This document shows, piece after piece, positions 9,047-19,061 of a stretch of DNA of 64,000 nucleotides. Source of the DNA: Temnothorax longispinosus (Eukaryota > Arthropoda > Insecta > Hymenoptera > Formicidae). Location: the NCBI RefSeq assembly GCF_030848805.1, contig NC_092362.1:11884157-11948156 (forward strand). Direction: 5' to 3'. The notes under the pieces are model-generated. The model worked only from the letters and a program-made list of their open reading frames with translations. It did not search any database and was not told where the DNA came from. The translations under genes and the position numbers were made by a program. Positions within the stretch are counted from its first letter, which is position 1, and every line of letters begins with the position of its first letter.

Positions 9047-9844
9047 ATGTCTATAACGTTTACGCTGACCGGGAAGAGTAGCATCCTCGCGGAGCACTAT
9101 TTTCCCGCCGTGGATCTGAGCGACGGTGACTACGAGCTCGGTCTAACGTGTTTCGAGACTTATCACACGATTCCGAACGTGAATTCTTCGAATAATAAAT
9201 TTTATTTCGACGAGGATGACACGGAAATTACGATTCCCGAGGGATCGTACGAGATACGAGCCATACACGAGTTTTTGAAACGTGAAATTTCACGTAAACG
9301 TCCGCGACGCGTGGTTCGTTCCAACGACGATCGTCGTACGTCGATCGCGGATATCGCGCGAGAGGAGACCGTTCGCGCGAACGGCTACGAAGATGAGGTC
9401 GCGGAATACCCGATAGTGCTTCGTGCAAATTACAATACGATGAAGAGCGAGATCAAGTGCGCTTTCAGAGTGAATTTTAACAAACCAAACAACGTCGGAT
9501 CGCTGTTGGGATTCTCGTCGACGCGTATATTGCAGCCGGGACAGTGGCACGAATCGGACGCACCGATTAATATTATCAACGTAAACATTATCCGCGTGGA
9601 GTGTAACGTGACCGCGGGTGCGTACAGCAACGGCAAACGTGTTCATACGATACACGAATTTTCACCGAGCGTACCACCGGGATATAAGATATCGGAAACG
9701 CCGGCGCAGATCATTTATCTGCCGATCATCGCGCGGAGCGTTACAAATCTAACGATACGCGTCGCTAATCAAGACGGACGATTGCTCGATTTTCGCGGAG
9801 AAGAGATCACCGTCAGATTGCACGTACGACGACGAGAGCGATAA
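9047..9844 (+). CDS. Penton-like minor capsid protein, copy 1
   Basis: A 265-residue protein beginning MSITFTLTGKSSILAEHYFP. The N-terminal pattern, with GLTCFETYHTIPNVNSSNNK and IPEGSYEI, matches the minor (penton-like, single jelly roll) capsid protein of Polintons and adintoviruses. It lies between protease and major capsid gene, the usual place. An in-frame ATG 13 codons upstream is absent from the conserved start pattern, so I use 9047. It is intact, with one residue different in copy 2 (N versus D near the end). Confidence 0.85.
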   Translation: MSITFTLTGKSSILAEHYFPAVDLSDGDYELGLTCFETYHTIPNVNSSNNKFYFDEDDTEITIPEGSYEIRAIHEFLKREISRKRPRRVVRSNDDRRTSIADIAREETVRANGYEDEVAEYPIVLRANYNTMKSEIKCAFRVNFNKPNNVGSLLGFSSTRILQPGQWHESDAPINIINVNIIRVECNVTAGAYSNGKRVHTIHEFSPSVPPGYKISETPAQIIYLPIIARSVTNLTIRVANQDGRLLDFRGEEITVRLHVRRRER

Positions 9845-9889
9845 CGCGTCAGTGTATGCGTGAGCGTGAGTGTACGCGCGACACATGAG

Positions 9890-10069
9890 ATGCTAGTGTT
9901 GAACGACTCGGAGCACGCGACAGATAACAGTAATATCTTTACGGCTGCACCGATCGACGATATCGTCAAGTCGACATTCGGTGGCGTTCAACAAGCGACG
10001 AGAAAGAAGCTCAACGCGTCGAACGTTAAGTTTTTACAATCTCTGGGATTCGCGGTGCGAAACATCTGA
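9890..10069 (+). CDS. 59-aa Polinton protein, function unknown, copy 1
   Basis: Small protein between the minor and major capsid genes. It starts MLVLNDSEHATDNSNIF and ends with TRKKLNASNVKFLQSLGFAV, a C-terminal pattern I associate with small proteins upstream of Polinton capsid genes. It is identical in copy 2 (56798-56977). Three bases separate its stop from the major capsid ATG. It may be a capsid accessory or cement protein; no domain is recognisable. Confidence 0.7.
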   Translation: MLVLNDSEHATDNSNIFTAAPIDDIVKSTFGGVQQATRKKLNASNVKFLQSLGFAVRNI

Positions 10070-10072
10070 ACG

Positions 10073-11275
10073 ATGACTGAAATTCTCAACATCGAAAGCG
10101 AGCCGGTCTTTGACGATCGCATCGTCAAGATCGAGACTCACACGTACAACCCGTACGCCAACACAACGTTTGATTATAGCGACGAGATACGAATACCCAT
10201 ACAACAGCAGGATCTGTATACGATGCCGTGCGAAAGTTTTCTCTACATCGAAGGAACATTGACGGTGACCAGAGCAGCCGACCAAGTCGATAATGTGGTA
10301 TTGGGTACTAATTGCGTCGCGTTTATGTTCGATGAGATTCGATACGAGCTCGACGGTATGGAGATTGATCGTTGCAGAAACGTAAGAATAACCAGCACGC
10401 TCAAGAACTACGTTACGGTATCGTCCGACAGAAGCGTGATCCTGCGAAACGCGGGCTGGGAACCACATAATAATCCGAACGGATATTTCAATTTCTGCGT
10501 ACCGCTCAACTTGTTACTGGGATTTTGCGAGGATTACAAACGCGTGGTGATCAACGCTCGTCACGAATTGATCTTGATACGAGCGCGCAACGACAACAAT
10601 TCCCTGGTGGGAAGTCTCGCGTTGGAGCCTACTATCAAAATACTCAAGATACAATGGCGAATGCCTCACGTGGTATTGAACGAGATCAACAAGCTGTCGA
10701 TGCTGCGCGCCTTGGAAGACGGACGATATCTAAGTATGGGTTTCCGTTCGTGGGACCTGTACGAGTATCCCCTGTTGCAGAACACGACCAAACACTCGTG
10801 GGCCATTAAGACCGCGACCCAGCTCGAGAAACCGCGATACGTCGTCTTCGCTCTGCAGACGGGTCGGAAGAATGTCATGTCCGCCGACACAAGCCGATTC
10901 GACGACTGCAACTTGACCAACGTAAAACTCTATCTAAACTCGGAAGTTTATCCGTACGACGATCTGAATTTGGACTTTGGCAAACACAGATGGGCGATTC
11001 TGTACGATATGTATCCGCGTTTCTGCAAGGGCTACTACGGATACGAATATCTCGAGCCGAGTCTCACCGTCTCGACTTTTCTACGTAACGACCCGTTCGT
11101 GATCATCGATTGCTCCCGCCAAAACGAATCCGTCAAAAACGCCACCGTGGATGTCAGAATAGAATTCGACTGCATGGAGAACGTACCGCCGAATACCTCC
11201 GCGTACTGTCTCATCATACACGACCGCGTGATTGAGTACAACCCGTTGACGAACGTGGTGCGCAAAATAGTCTGA
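10073..11275 (+). CDS. Major capsid protein (double jelly roll type), copy 1
   Basis: A 400-residue protein with the conserved opening VKIETHTYNPYANTTF and IRIPIQQQDLYTMPCESFLY, which I recognise as the hexon-type major capsid protein of Polintons/adintoviruses. It would form the capsomers of an icosahedral virion. The frame is fully open. Five residues differ from copy 2 (for example E/G at 8, M/L, R/G, P/A, D/G), few for a gene in a decayed element. It is followed by a CT-rich spacer and a second promoter-like TATA box at 11379. Confidence 0.9.
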   Translation: MTEILNIESEPVFDDRIVKIETHTYNPYANTTFDYSDEIRIPIQQQDLYTMPCESFLYIEGTLTVTRAADQVDNVVLGTNCVAFMFDEIRYELDGMEIDRCRNVRITSTLKNYVTVSSDRSVILRNAGWEPHNNPNGYFNFCVPLNLLLGFCEDYKRVVINARHELILIRARNDNNSLVGSLALEPTIKILKIQWRMPHVVLNEINKLSMLRALEDGRYLSMGFRSWDLYEYPLLQNTTKHSWAIKTATQLEKPRYVVFALQTGRKNVMSADTSRFDDCNLTNVKLYLNSEVYPYDDLNLDFGKHRWAILYDMYPRFCKGYYGYEYLEPSLTVSTFLRNDPFVIIDCSRQNESVKNATVDVRIEFDCMENVPPNTSAYCLIIHDRVIEYNPLTNVVRKIV

Positions 11276-11378
11276 GTGTTCGCGGCAACGTCGACGTGAA
11301 TATTATTTTCTCTCTCTCTCTTTCCATCAGTCTCCGATACAATTATTTAGAGGGGCAAGGGAAGGAGGGAGGGGGAAG

Positions 11379-11385
11379 TATAAAT
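11379..11385 (+). promoter_or_regulatory. TATA-like box before the 197-aa gene, copy 1
   Basis: TATAAAT lies 38 bases before the ATG at 11417, after a G/A-rich stretch. It is the same in copy 2 (58287-58293). This suggests that the last two genes are transcribed separately from the capsid block. Confidence 0.4.
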
Positions 11386-11416
11386 CAGAGTGTCGCGAGA
11401 CGGTTCGCAGAGTTGC

Positions 11417-12010
11417 ATGTCATTCCTCTCGATTGACGCATCGACGAGGGAGATAGAGAGATATAGAAATCTCGTCATGTCCGTACCAACGTTCGTGGAC
11501 CTGCAAGGATTCCTCGTCGGGATGAAATTTGTCGTGAAGGAGGTGGCGGTGCTGAGAAAAGGCTGCGTTCTGACGCATCATATCTTTACGTACCCCATGC
11601 CGTGGAATCTCCTCACAAAATCCGATAAATCGTGCGCTACCTGGTTGATTCACAATCACCATGGATTACGATGGGAAGACGGAAACGTACCGTACAGCAT
11701 GGTGAAACGCCTGATTACGTCGGCCGTGCTTGGTATGGAAGAAGAAGAAGAAGAAGAAGACGATGACGACGAGATGCCGACTCTCGTGTACGTCAAGGGA
11801 TGCCAGAAACGAGAATGGTTGGTAGATCTGCTGGAGAATTATGCGCGAAAAAACCTAATCGTCGAGACTCTGGACGCGCATTACGAAGATATCGAATCTT
11901 TGAATAAACTAGATGACACCAATACTATGCGATGCGGAAAACATGAAAAGAATTGCGCGTTACAAAATGTAATAAAACTATTTAATTGGTGGTCGCGCGC
12001 GACGCCATAA
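11417..12010 (+). CDS. Conserved arthropod transposon/virus protein, 197 aa, copy 1
   Basis: It starts MSFLSIDASTREIERY; a second ATG at 11477 precedes the conserved part (PTFVDLQGF, then FVVKEVAVL, then IHNHHGLRWEDG and LVYVKGCQKREWLVDLL), ending with a Cys/His-rich C-KHEKNCALQNV segment. I recognise this pattern from unannotated proteins scattered in arthropod mobile elements. DLQG near the start could be a changed DxE motif of a DEDD exonuclease fold, but this is uncertain. An acidic run (E7 then D4) interrupts the middle. A tandem AATAAATAAA follows the stop at 12030. Confidence 0.7.
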   Translation: MSFLSIDASTREIERYRNLVMSVPTFVDLQGFLVGMKFVVKEVAVLRKGCVLTHHIFTYPMPWNLLTKSDKSCATWLIHNHHGLRWEDGNVPYSMVKRLITSAVLGMEEEEEEEDDDDEMPTLVYVKGCQKREWLVDLLENYARKNLIVETLDAHYEDIESLNKLDDTNTMRCGKHEKNCALQNVIKLFNWWSRATP

Positions 12011-12029
12011 AGATTTGCGATCTTTTTTT

Positions 12030-12040
12030 AATAAATAAAT
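12030..12040 (+). terminator. Polyadenylation signal after the 197-aa gene, copy 1
   Basis: Overlapping AATAAATAAA some 20 bases after the stop codon, followed by a T-rich stretch. It is also present in copy 2 at about 58938. Confidence 0.5.
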
Positions 12041-12305
12041 TATATATAACTTTTTTATGTTTTCTTTCTTACTCCCCCTCCCCTCCTCCATCATCACCGT
12101 TAGAGTAGGCTCTACTTCCCTCTCTCCTAAAAAAATCTACTGCGCAGTTCTATAAACATTAATTCCCCCTCCCGCTCCCCCTTCCCCCACCACCACATCA
12201 TTACTTTTTGGAGTTGTCGCATATACTCGAGTAATTTCAAATGAGCAGTCTTGTCGCGATCGCTTGTACTGACGGACAACTTCTCAGAGCCTAGAGAGCG
12301 AATAA

Positions 12306-13163
12306 ATGTTTTCCTTTGAAGGATGCAACAGCAGCAGCAGCAACAACGGTGCAAAACGCGTGAATGCCGTGAATTATTACGTGCCGATTCACAACGTTGA
12401 AACTCAAACGTATGAGGCCAGATATGATAGGTAAGTTTCGTTTGAGAGAAAATTAACATATAGAGTCTCCCCCCAGTTTTTATATCTTTGCATATTGTAA
12501 TACTTATGAAAAATAAAAAAACTAATTTCATTTCTTTTATCCAGCATTTCGGGGAACCGTCGCGCAGTTCGCATACTCAGCAGACGATACGCGCTGACAG
12601 CTACGGGATACAAATTCCTCGAAATTGGCATCAACGTGGGCCCACCGAGCTATGTGGAGATTGCCGTTGGAGATCATCGAGGAAAGGAACTGCTGTTGTC
12701 TCTCGAAACGTGGAAGGCACTCTACGAGCAACGACGAAATATTCAGAATTTCTTTCGCAACGACTTCAAAGATGCCCATAGTTTTATAAACGTTGGACCG
12801 CTAACGGTGAGAGTTTGTACGTCGGTTAATAACGTCAAACTCATACGTCTCGAATCTGTAAACGTACGCTTGATGATGACCGAATCGACGCTGCATCGTA
12901 TGTTCGATCTCGATCGGTGCATCGAAGCGAGATTCGATCGTTTGGTCAGAATCCTTGCGGCGGTCGATGCAAAATTTGCGCAGTTCTCCGATATCGCATC
13001 CACCGTGACGGATCCCAGGGAAGCGTCGAATGCAATATACGCTAGCGATGCGTTCAATACGAATCAGCTCATCGATTGTGAGCTCGCAGCTTTAGTTTTT
13101 TTAGCACGTAAGATATATTATGTAAAAGAAGAGTTAAATAAACAGGCTTTTTTTACACCCTAA
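12306..13163 (+). CDS. Two-exon right-end gene with a possible PC4-like domain, copy 1
   Basis: Exon 1 is 12306-12430 (starts MFSFEGCNSSSSNN); the intron is 12431-12544 (GTAAGT...TTATCCAG); exon 2 is 12545-13163; about 247 residues. The central part, with GPPSYVEIAVGDHRGKELLL followed by LETWKALYEQR, resembles the ssDNA-binding PC4/p15 fold in strand and helix pattern; this is a tentative reading. The 3' end enters the right TIR, so its reverse complement also lies at the left end (about 1570-1691). A run of 7 T near 13098 (6 in copy 2 and in the left TIR) shifts the frame and adds about 20 residues; the original stop was probably the TAG right after the run. Confidence 0.75.
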
Positions 13164-14183
13164 AACGAACGATGTATTTTTCTTTTGCGTGCATGTCCTT
13201 CCCTATACCTAACTTTTATCATATGTTGTTTACGACGAACATGTTCCGACAGGTTCGATGCGTTATCGGGTCGATCATCGTCCCGATGACGTCATTTTTT
13301 TCCTTTGTCTTTCACGTACTGCGTAGATAGATTGTTTAGTCTACGCGATAACCGCCCCCCTTTTCCTAGAAATATGTTGTTTACGTCGAACGTGTCCCGA
13401 CAAGTTCGATTGTTTAGTCTACGAGATAATCGATTGTTTAGTCTACGCGATAACACCCCCCTTTTCCTAGAAATATGTTGTTTACGACGAACATGTTTGG
13501 ACAGGTTCGATGCGTTATCGGGTCGATCATCGTCCCGATGACGTCATTTCTTCCTTTGTCTTTCACGTACTGCGTAGATAGATTGTTTAGTCTACGCGCG
13601 ATAACCGCCCCCCTTTTTCTAGAAAAATGTTGTTTACGACGAACATGTTCCGACAGGTTCGATGCGTCATCGACAATAAAACACGCTACTACGCAGTGCG
13701 CTATCGAGTTAGTCTTACCATTGTGCGCCGCCTAGCGGCGCGTCGTTGCGAACGAGGACCCCGCGGCGCGACCGCGGCCCCCGCGGACCCCCACGCGGCT
13801 CCCGCGGACCCTCGCGCGGCCCTCGCGCGGCCCTCGCGCGCCCCCCGCGGCCCGCGCCCGCGACCGCGAACGCGGACTTCCCCTCCCGCGGACCCGCGGC
13901 GCGGGTGAGTCATCCCGGTGACTCATCCCGGTGAGTCATCACGGTGAGTCATCCCGGTGGTATGTCAAGGTCAACCCCCTCCCCCTCTTCCCCGCGAAAT
14001 CTGATACCCTTGTGTAACCCGATACCCTTGTGTAACCCGATACCCCTGTGTAACCCGACACCCCTGTGTAACCCGATACCCCGCTCCTCCCCCCCCCCCT
14101 CACCCCCCCGCGAAATCCGATACTCCCCCCCTCCCTCACCCCCCTCGGAGCCCCCGGGCCTGAACCGGCCTATATACACTACT
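12980..14183 (-). repeat. Right terminal inverted repeat of Polinton 1
   Basis: Inverse of the left TIR. It begins inside the last coding exon (end 13163). It has the same subterminal units (13220-13730), the CG-rich zone (13735-13905) and the outer C-rich zone (13970-14160). It contains about five copies of a 17-bp ACCCGATACCCTTGTGT-type repeat, where the left end has only one or two, so the two ends differ in repeat number. Confidence 0.9.
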
Positions 14184-14189
14184 TATAAA

Positions 14190-14420
14190 ATAAAAAGGCT
14201 CACTGTATAAATCGACATTATGTGTGAGAGAGGCAATAGGAGCCCAGCGCGGTACTCAGTGCGCAATAAATTTACCACGTGTACATATAAAACAATATAT
14301 TTAGTCGTTAAAGACAAAAGAAACGAACGTTTCGGCCCTTTCTTCGGCCATCTTCAGCGTAAAATTATATCAATTCCGCGCAACGCAATTTCCTACATCC
14401 TACCTTGATTGTAACATTTA
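14190..14420 (-). mobile_element. Penelope-like element terminal fragment
   Basis: It shares with 19290-19450 the order GCGCAATAAA.TTTA, a GTGTA..TATA stretch, then AACGTTTCGGCCC and GGCCATCTTCAGCG, read on the minus strand as a Penelope terminal repeat with a hammerhead core. No reverse transcriptase or endonuclease coding remains. Polinton 1 inserted at its edge. Confidence 0.6.
14321..14357 (-). ncRNA. Hammerhead ribozyme core (Penelope type), copy 1
   Basis: On the minus strand: CTGAAGA, stem II GGCC/GGCC, then GAAA with a minimal stem III CG-TT-CG before the expected cleavage UH. This is the arrangement described for hammerheads in Penelope-like terminal repeats. Stem I pairing is weak in what I can see, so activity is uncertain. 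Confidence 0.7.
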
Positions 14421-14429
14421 ACGCAATCA

Positions 14430-15112
14430 GACGCACAATAACAAATTAACGTAGTCACGATGATCACATCGGTCGATTATGTAGCGCATTCGCAATCACA
14501 AAACTCTCCAGGTATGGTACGCAGATGTATATTCCTCTATATTTTCCCGATCTCCGGTGTGTCCGAACTCCGGCCGTACAACGCATCTCCCATCCGCCGG
14601 CGGTAGATTTAAAGCCCGCCTACGTGAGACCGGCTGTCCAGGCCGCGACTCATCGTCCGGTTTCTCGACGGCCAGGCCGGCCGGGCCCTGGCTCGTCGAC
14701 CGGTGGCGGTACACCGGTGGTGGCCTCGTTCCTTGACGGGAACCTTCGTCGGGGCGTCCCCCTCTTCGGGTCCTCCGTATTCGGGCTGCAGTGCTCTCGT
14801 GCCGCTGGTAACGCCTTGACAGGCCAGCTGATTTTCCGGCTATGGGCTCCAGCGTGACCCGCCCGTCGACCGTCCGCCCTCGGGAGCTTCCTGCTGTCCA
14901 GCCGTAAGTCCCTCGATGCGGCATGTGCCGTTACAACGCCGTGACCCTGGCCATATATCTGCTCCGCACTCCCTCGACCTGCAACGCTCGCAAAAAATCT
15001 TAATCCTAACCTAAATGTTCGCTCTCCGCCCGCCCCGGGCGGAGGCACCATCCCTGACGCTTCCCTCGGCCGAGCTCCCATCTGGGATAAGGGACGTGAC
15101 ATTTGTCACGTC

Positions 15113-15115
<3 letters not shown>
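14430..15115 (-). mobile_element. GC-rich LTR-like fragment, inverted relative to 15388
   Basis: The end at 15115 reads on the minus strand TGTGACGTGACAAATGTCAC, followed by AGCTCGGCCGAG and GTCAGGGATGG. The solo LTR at 15388 starts with nearly the same order. It is probably a truncated relative of that LTR in opposite orientation. Long GC-driven open frames inside (for example 14496-15102, minus) have no recognisable similarity. Confidence 0.5.

Positions 15116-15117
<2 letters not shown>

Positions 15118-15163
<46 letters not shown>
15118..15163. repeat. TA microsatellite
   Basis: An uninterrupted TA dinucleotide run of more than 40 bases between the LTR-like fragment and the foldback arm. 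Confidence 0.95.
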
Positions 15164-15166
<3 letters not shown>

Positions 15167-18100
15167 GGGTGTCCGAGACCACCCCCCCACCCCTTTTCTT
15201 TCAAAAACTAAGCATTTTAGAGAAAAACGTTTCAGACAAAAATTGTATTGTTTTGAGGGGAACATAAGATGATGTCATTGATTTGACCTTGGGTGGCATC
15301 GTTAAGGACAGGTCAAGGACACCTTCAGTTTCTTAAATGAAACCCCCTATTTTTTATTGCATATTCTTATAGCTTATATCGAGAGCTTGTGACGTGACAT
15401 TTGTCGCGTCCACCGCCCAAACGATAGCTCGGCCGAGGAGAAGGTCAGGGATGGCGCCTCGACTAGGGTCGAGGAAGGGCTACCCGCGTTAACTAACCTT
15501 TTTTGAGAGACATTCCGTAGGGATGACAGGTGGTGCCAGAGCGTGGGATCACGACCAGATGTAACGACGATAGTCGCGACGAGGGAAAAACGGGCGCTCG
15601 GAGGACGCACGGCGGAGTGGTCGGCCGACGGGCGGGCCACCGGGACCTGCCGCTGGAAAAGCGCCGGAAATGCCTTGCACAGCGTAACATGGCCCCGCCG
15701 CAGCATGAACACGGGTGCGCCACCGCGACTGCAGCGCGGGTGGACGACCCACACACTCACCCGACGGCGCCCCAAGGGCCGAGCGACGCCGCCACGGCCT
15801 GGCCAGCCGGGCGGAAAACCGCGAGGGGCCCGCGCGCAACCAGCAGCCAAGTCAAACGGGCCGCGGGAAAATGGCGGAAATCGTCTGCAACGTCGCGAAC
15901 AGGGCGACACACACGACCAATCGGCGGGGCGGAAGAACCGCGAGTTTGAGGGCGCAAGTGCGGGGGTCCGGCGTGGTCCCGCCGAGCCGGCCGCTCTTCA
16001 CTGTCGACAGTCGATCTAGCCGCGGACGAGGAGCCACTCCTGGAGGAGCGCCCCGACGCCGCTGAGCAGCAGCGAGCAGCCGAATTGTAAGATCTCCACT
16101 CCGGTGCTGCCTATGAATTGAGGGCTCGATCTCGGTCGCGACACGGTGCCAGAAAGGCGTATATCGAGTAGATTACCGTGTGAATCGGCCTGATTACGTG
16201 TCGTACTTAGCTACCGGCTCCCGCCGTTGTGGATGCCGGGAAGATTATCGCGGCTGTGTGTCGGGATCGCGGGCACGTGACCGGCCGAGATCGTAGCCAG
16301 AAACAGTAAAAGCCCTACTCGAAAGCTTGCGTATGATCGGCAGTCAATTCGCGTATATCGTCGTGCGTGTCTTGTGAATCGTGGACGGAGGTGTGCCGCG
16401 GGCGGCACGCTCCGGTACATATTGTGTTTAGTGTTGCGTATTGGAGTATATTGTGGCGTGTCGCGTACGGAAGTCCCGTGTGCGTGTCGGGAGGGACCGC
16501 GCCGGGCACCTGTTTTGCGTATTTGGGTATATTGTCGCGTGTCGCGTACGGAAGTCCCGTGTGCGCGTCGGGAGGAACCGCGCCGGGCACCTTGGAGTGC
16601 ATTGGGGTGCATCGCGAGCCTTGCGGATATCTTGCGCCGTGTGAGCGGGCAAATATCGTCGCGTCTGCTCGAAAGGGAATCTCGCGAGCGCGCCATTATC
16701 TGGCGTTGCATATATATCTGGCGTTGCATATATTGTGTCGTGCGTGTGCGAGTCGTATATGTCGAGCGTGTGAGACTTGTTATGTCGGGTGTATGAGAAT
16801 CGTTTGCGTCGGGCGTGTAAGAACCGCCGAGCGTTCGGGATCCGGAGATTAAGGCATGGGCGGATTGGCGTTATCGCGGGGTCGCGCTTAGAATCGAGAT
16901 TGCGGGGCTCGTTTGAGAGCTTTGCTCGCGAAGGGAGCCTCGCGAGCGTGAACATCACGCATTCCGCGCGTGCTGTAACGGCCGATCCGGTTACCGCGTT
17001 GGTACCGGCCATTTGAGCGAGATCCGGCCTTGGTTTCCCGATACGATTTGTTCGTTTACTGAATGAAATATATCTCATTAATATTGTTTATCGTCGGGCT
17101 TTATTTTTGTGTGTTGCTTGCGTCACGCTCCTTCTCCACCTTCATCCCTTTCACGCGGAGCTACGCCCTGAGCTGGTGGCGAGACTAAGGAGGAGAACGC
17201 TTTCGAGACGTGGTGCGCGTCTATAATCGCACCTGGCGCCCAATCGAATAGTATCGCCCAAGACCTCAGATACGGGAATTACGGTAAGAAAAGTGACTTC
17301 GTTATCTCCTTGGAGCTATCGTCCGGTGGTTCGCGGATTAATTTGCAGCCGCGCCCCCTCGGCCAGCGAGACCGAGGGAAATCAGGTTGCAAGCTTTCCA
17401 AAACACTATAATTAAGTATTTTTTTATTAAGTACTTTTCGAGTTATAAGGCTTGAAAGTTACAGTATTGTGACATAATACTTTGTTAAGTATTTATAATT
17501 CAAATTCCTTACTTTTTATTTTTGCAAACAATATGAATCAATTAATGTAAAAAAAAAAAAAAATTTTCTTACAGAAAAACTTGTTGTGTAAGAGCATAAT
17601 GTAGCACAGTAGATAGCGCACTAATCTACAAAGCTGAAGAACAATTTTAATGCCATTTATAATGAGTGTAATTCTTGTACCGTTGTTAAAAACAATGTCT
17701 AAAATACCTGGAATAAACTATTGCGCGCTGTGTAATTTCTGTAGGCATTCATATTCATGCATTAAGTTTCATTCTTACAGAATGTCTATTTACCAAGTAC
17801 ATACATATTGAATTACTTTCGACAAAGACTTAAATTTAGCGTATACCATGAAAGAAGAGTACCGATTTTTTACTGCGTGATTGATAGTTATTAAAAAAGC
17901 ACCCCGAATCGTGAGAGGCAAGGGAACTCACGCAAATCAAGCACCCCGAATCGTGAGAAGCTAAGAAAATAATAAATATGCAATAAACAGTTACACAACA
18001 AGTTTTTCTTTAAGAAAATTGTGTTTTCTTTACATTAATTGATTCGTATTGTTTGCAAAAATAAAAAGTAAGGAATTTGAATTATAAATACTTAACAAAA

Positions 18101-18414
18101 TATTATGTCACAATACTGTAACTTTCAAGCCTTATAACTCGAAAAGTACTTAATGAAAAAACATTTAATTATAGTGTTTTGGAAAGCTCTCGACATAAGC
18201 TATAAGAATATGCAATAAAAAATAGGGGATTCTATTTAAAAAACTGAAGGTGTCCTTGACCTGTCCTTAACGATGCCACTCAAGGTCAAATCAATGACAC
18301 CATCTTATGTTCCCCTCAAAACCATACAATTTTTGTCTGGAACGGTTTTTTCTAAAATACTTAGTTTTTGAAAAAAAAAGAGGTGGGCGGGTGGTCTCAA
18401 ACACCCGGTATATA
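15161..18414. mobile_element. Foldback element with long inverted arms, split by a solo LTR
   Basis: The arms start TATACCGGGTGT and end ACACCCGGTATA. The left arm is 15161-15387 plus 17396-17592; the right arm is 17992-18414, its near-exact inverse. The left arm is interrupted by the TG...CA insert at 15388-17391; without it the arms match continuously over about 420 bases. The 400-base centre has no coding. It holds a 20-base direct repeat containing GCACCCCGAATCGTGAGA (17900 and 17941). Confidence 0.75.
15388..17391 (+). mobile_element. Probable solo LTR, 2.0 kb, with 4-bp target duplication AGCT
   Basis: It starts TGTGACGTGACATTTGTCGC, ends GGTTGCA, and is flanked by AGCT at 15384-15387 and 17392-17395. 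Removing it restores the foldback arm, which supports these ends. TG...CA ends and a 4-bp duplication fit a Ty3/gypsy or BEL-type LTR. A tandem duplication of about 110 bases is visible near 16430-16600 (GTCGCGTACGGAAGTCCCGT twice). TGGCGCCCAA at about 17235 resembles a tRNA-primer site but lies inside the right end. GC-rich open frames here are compositional. Confidence 0.65.
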
Positions 18415-18636
18415 CCATAGACATATTATATCTAGACCGAGCGTTAAGGAGTGGGGGTATAGGCGCACGTAGAAAGAGAGACACTCTGTTGTGTGGCTGT
18501 TCGTTCTCTCTCGTTTCGCGCATGCGTACGCAAAATAAGCGTGATGGGAGGGAAGCATTAAGAAAGAGGAGCGAGCCGAGCGAGGTGGAACGAGGAATTA
18601 AAACTTGGAACGTGAAACGGCTAGAAGTTGCTGTAG
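18408..18636 (+). repeat. P-type transposon terminal sequence, left copy (inverse of 32235-32478)
   Basis: TATATACCATAGACATATT followed by TCTAGACCGAGC, GGAGTGGGGGTATAGGCG, GAGACACTCTGTTGTGTGGC and GCGCATGCGTACGCAAAATA. It matches the reverse complement of 32235-32478 over about 230 bases with small indels. It sits next to the foldback element end and is followed by a THAP exon copy in the same direction. Confidence 0.8.
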
Positions 18637-18896
18637 GACCACAGAGTAAATACGTTTTTTACATATAAAAAGATAATGCTTTTTACGGCGAGTTTGTTTA
18701 TCGGTATTTATTCAAGTTTATAAAAGGACGCCAATAAAATAAAGTAGTTAAATGAAGTGCTGGAACGTGAAAACTCTCTTTCTATATGGTAGATGGTGAC
18801 TATATATCAAACGTTAATAAATACTATAAGCAGATGACGTAAAAAGCAATATCTGTTTATACGTAAAAAGCATATTACTCTGTGGTTCTGCAGCTA
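18634..18896. repeat. Small foldback repeat (MITE-like)
   Basis: It begins CTGTAGGACCACAGAGTAA and ends TTACTCTGTGGTTCTGCAG, with CGTAAAAAGC-type motifs repeated inside both arms. About 260 bases, no coding. It lies within the terminal part of the P-type transposon. Confidence 0.65.
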
Positions 18897-19061
18897 TGGC
18901 ATAAAGTAAATACCATCGATATTAGGAACAAAAACAAGTTGTATGTATTGGTTATTATATATGTATATATGAGCTATTATAATCTTAAAAACGCTACTAT
19001 TTTAAGTGATAATTATTTTTAATATTTTATAGCAAAAGTGTGGCTCAAATTGCCAAAAATT

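Larger units (their letters stand above)
552..14183 (+). mobile_element. Polinton/Maverick element, copy 1 (adintovirus-like, internally deleted)
   Basis: This is a 13.6-kb DNA transposon of the virus-like Polinton class. It starts AGTAGTGTATATAGG and ends with the exact inverse, and it is flanked by the 6-bp duplication TATAAA (546-551 and 14184-14189), the duplication size known for Polintons. TIRs are about 1.1-1.2 kb. It carries polB, an A32-like ATPase, a PLA2/pX protein, an adenain-like protease, penton-like and major capsid genes and two smaller genes. Compared with copy 2 it lacks the integrase, the fibre-like gene and most of the 377-aa gene, lost in a rearrangement at 5.9-6.55 kb. 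It is therefore probably unable to move without help, although its capsid module is open. Confidence 0.95.

Noticed and set aside
14496..16065. Several GC-rich open frames of 95 to 180 codons
   Set aside because: Low-complexity Arg/Pro/Ala composition, overlapping on both strands, inside probable LTR sequence; no motif recognised.
16430..16729. Repeat-containing 172-codon frame (minus) in the first solo LTR
   Set aside because: The repetition comes from a 110-bp tandem DNA duplication, and both strands are open; not convincing as a protein.
17603..17645. tRNA-like stretch GTAGCACAGTAGATAGCGCA resembling an A box
   Set aside because: No B box or acceptor pairing could be found at the right distance, so I do not call a tRNA or SINE.
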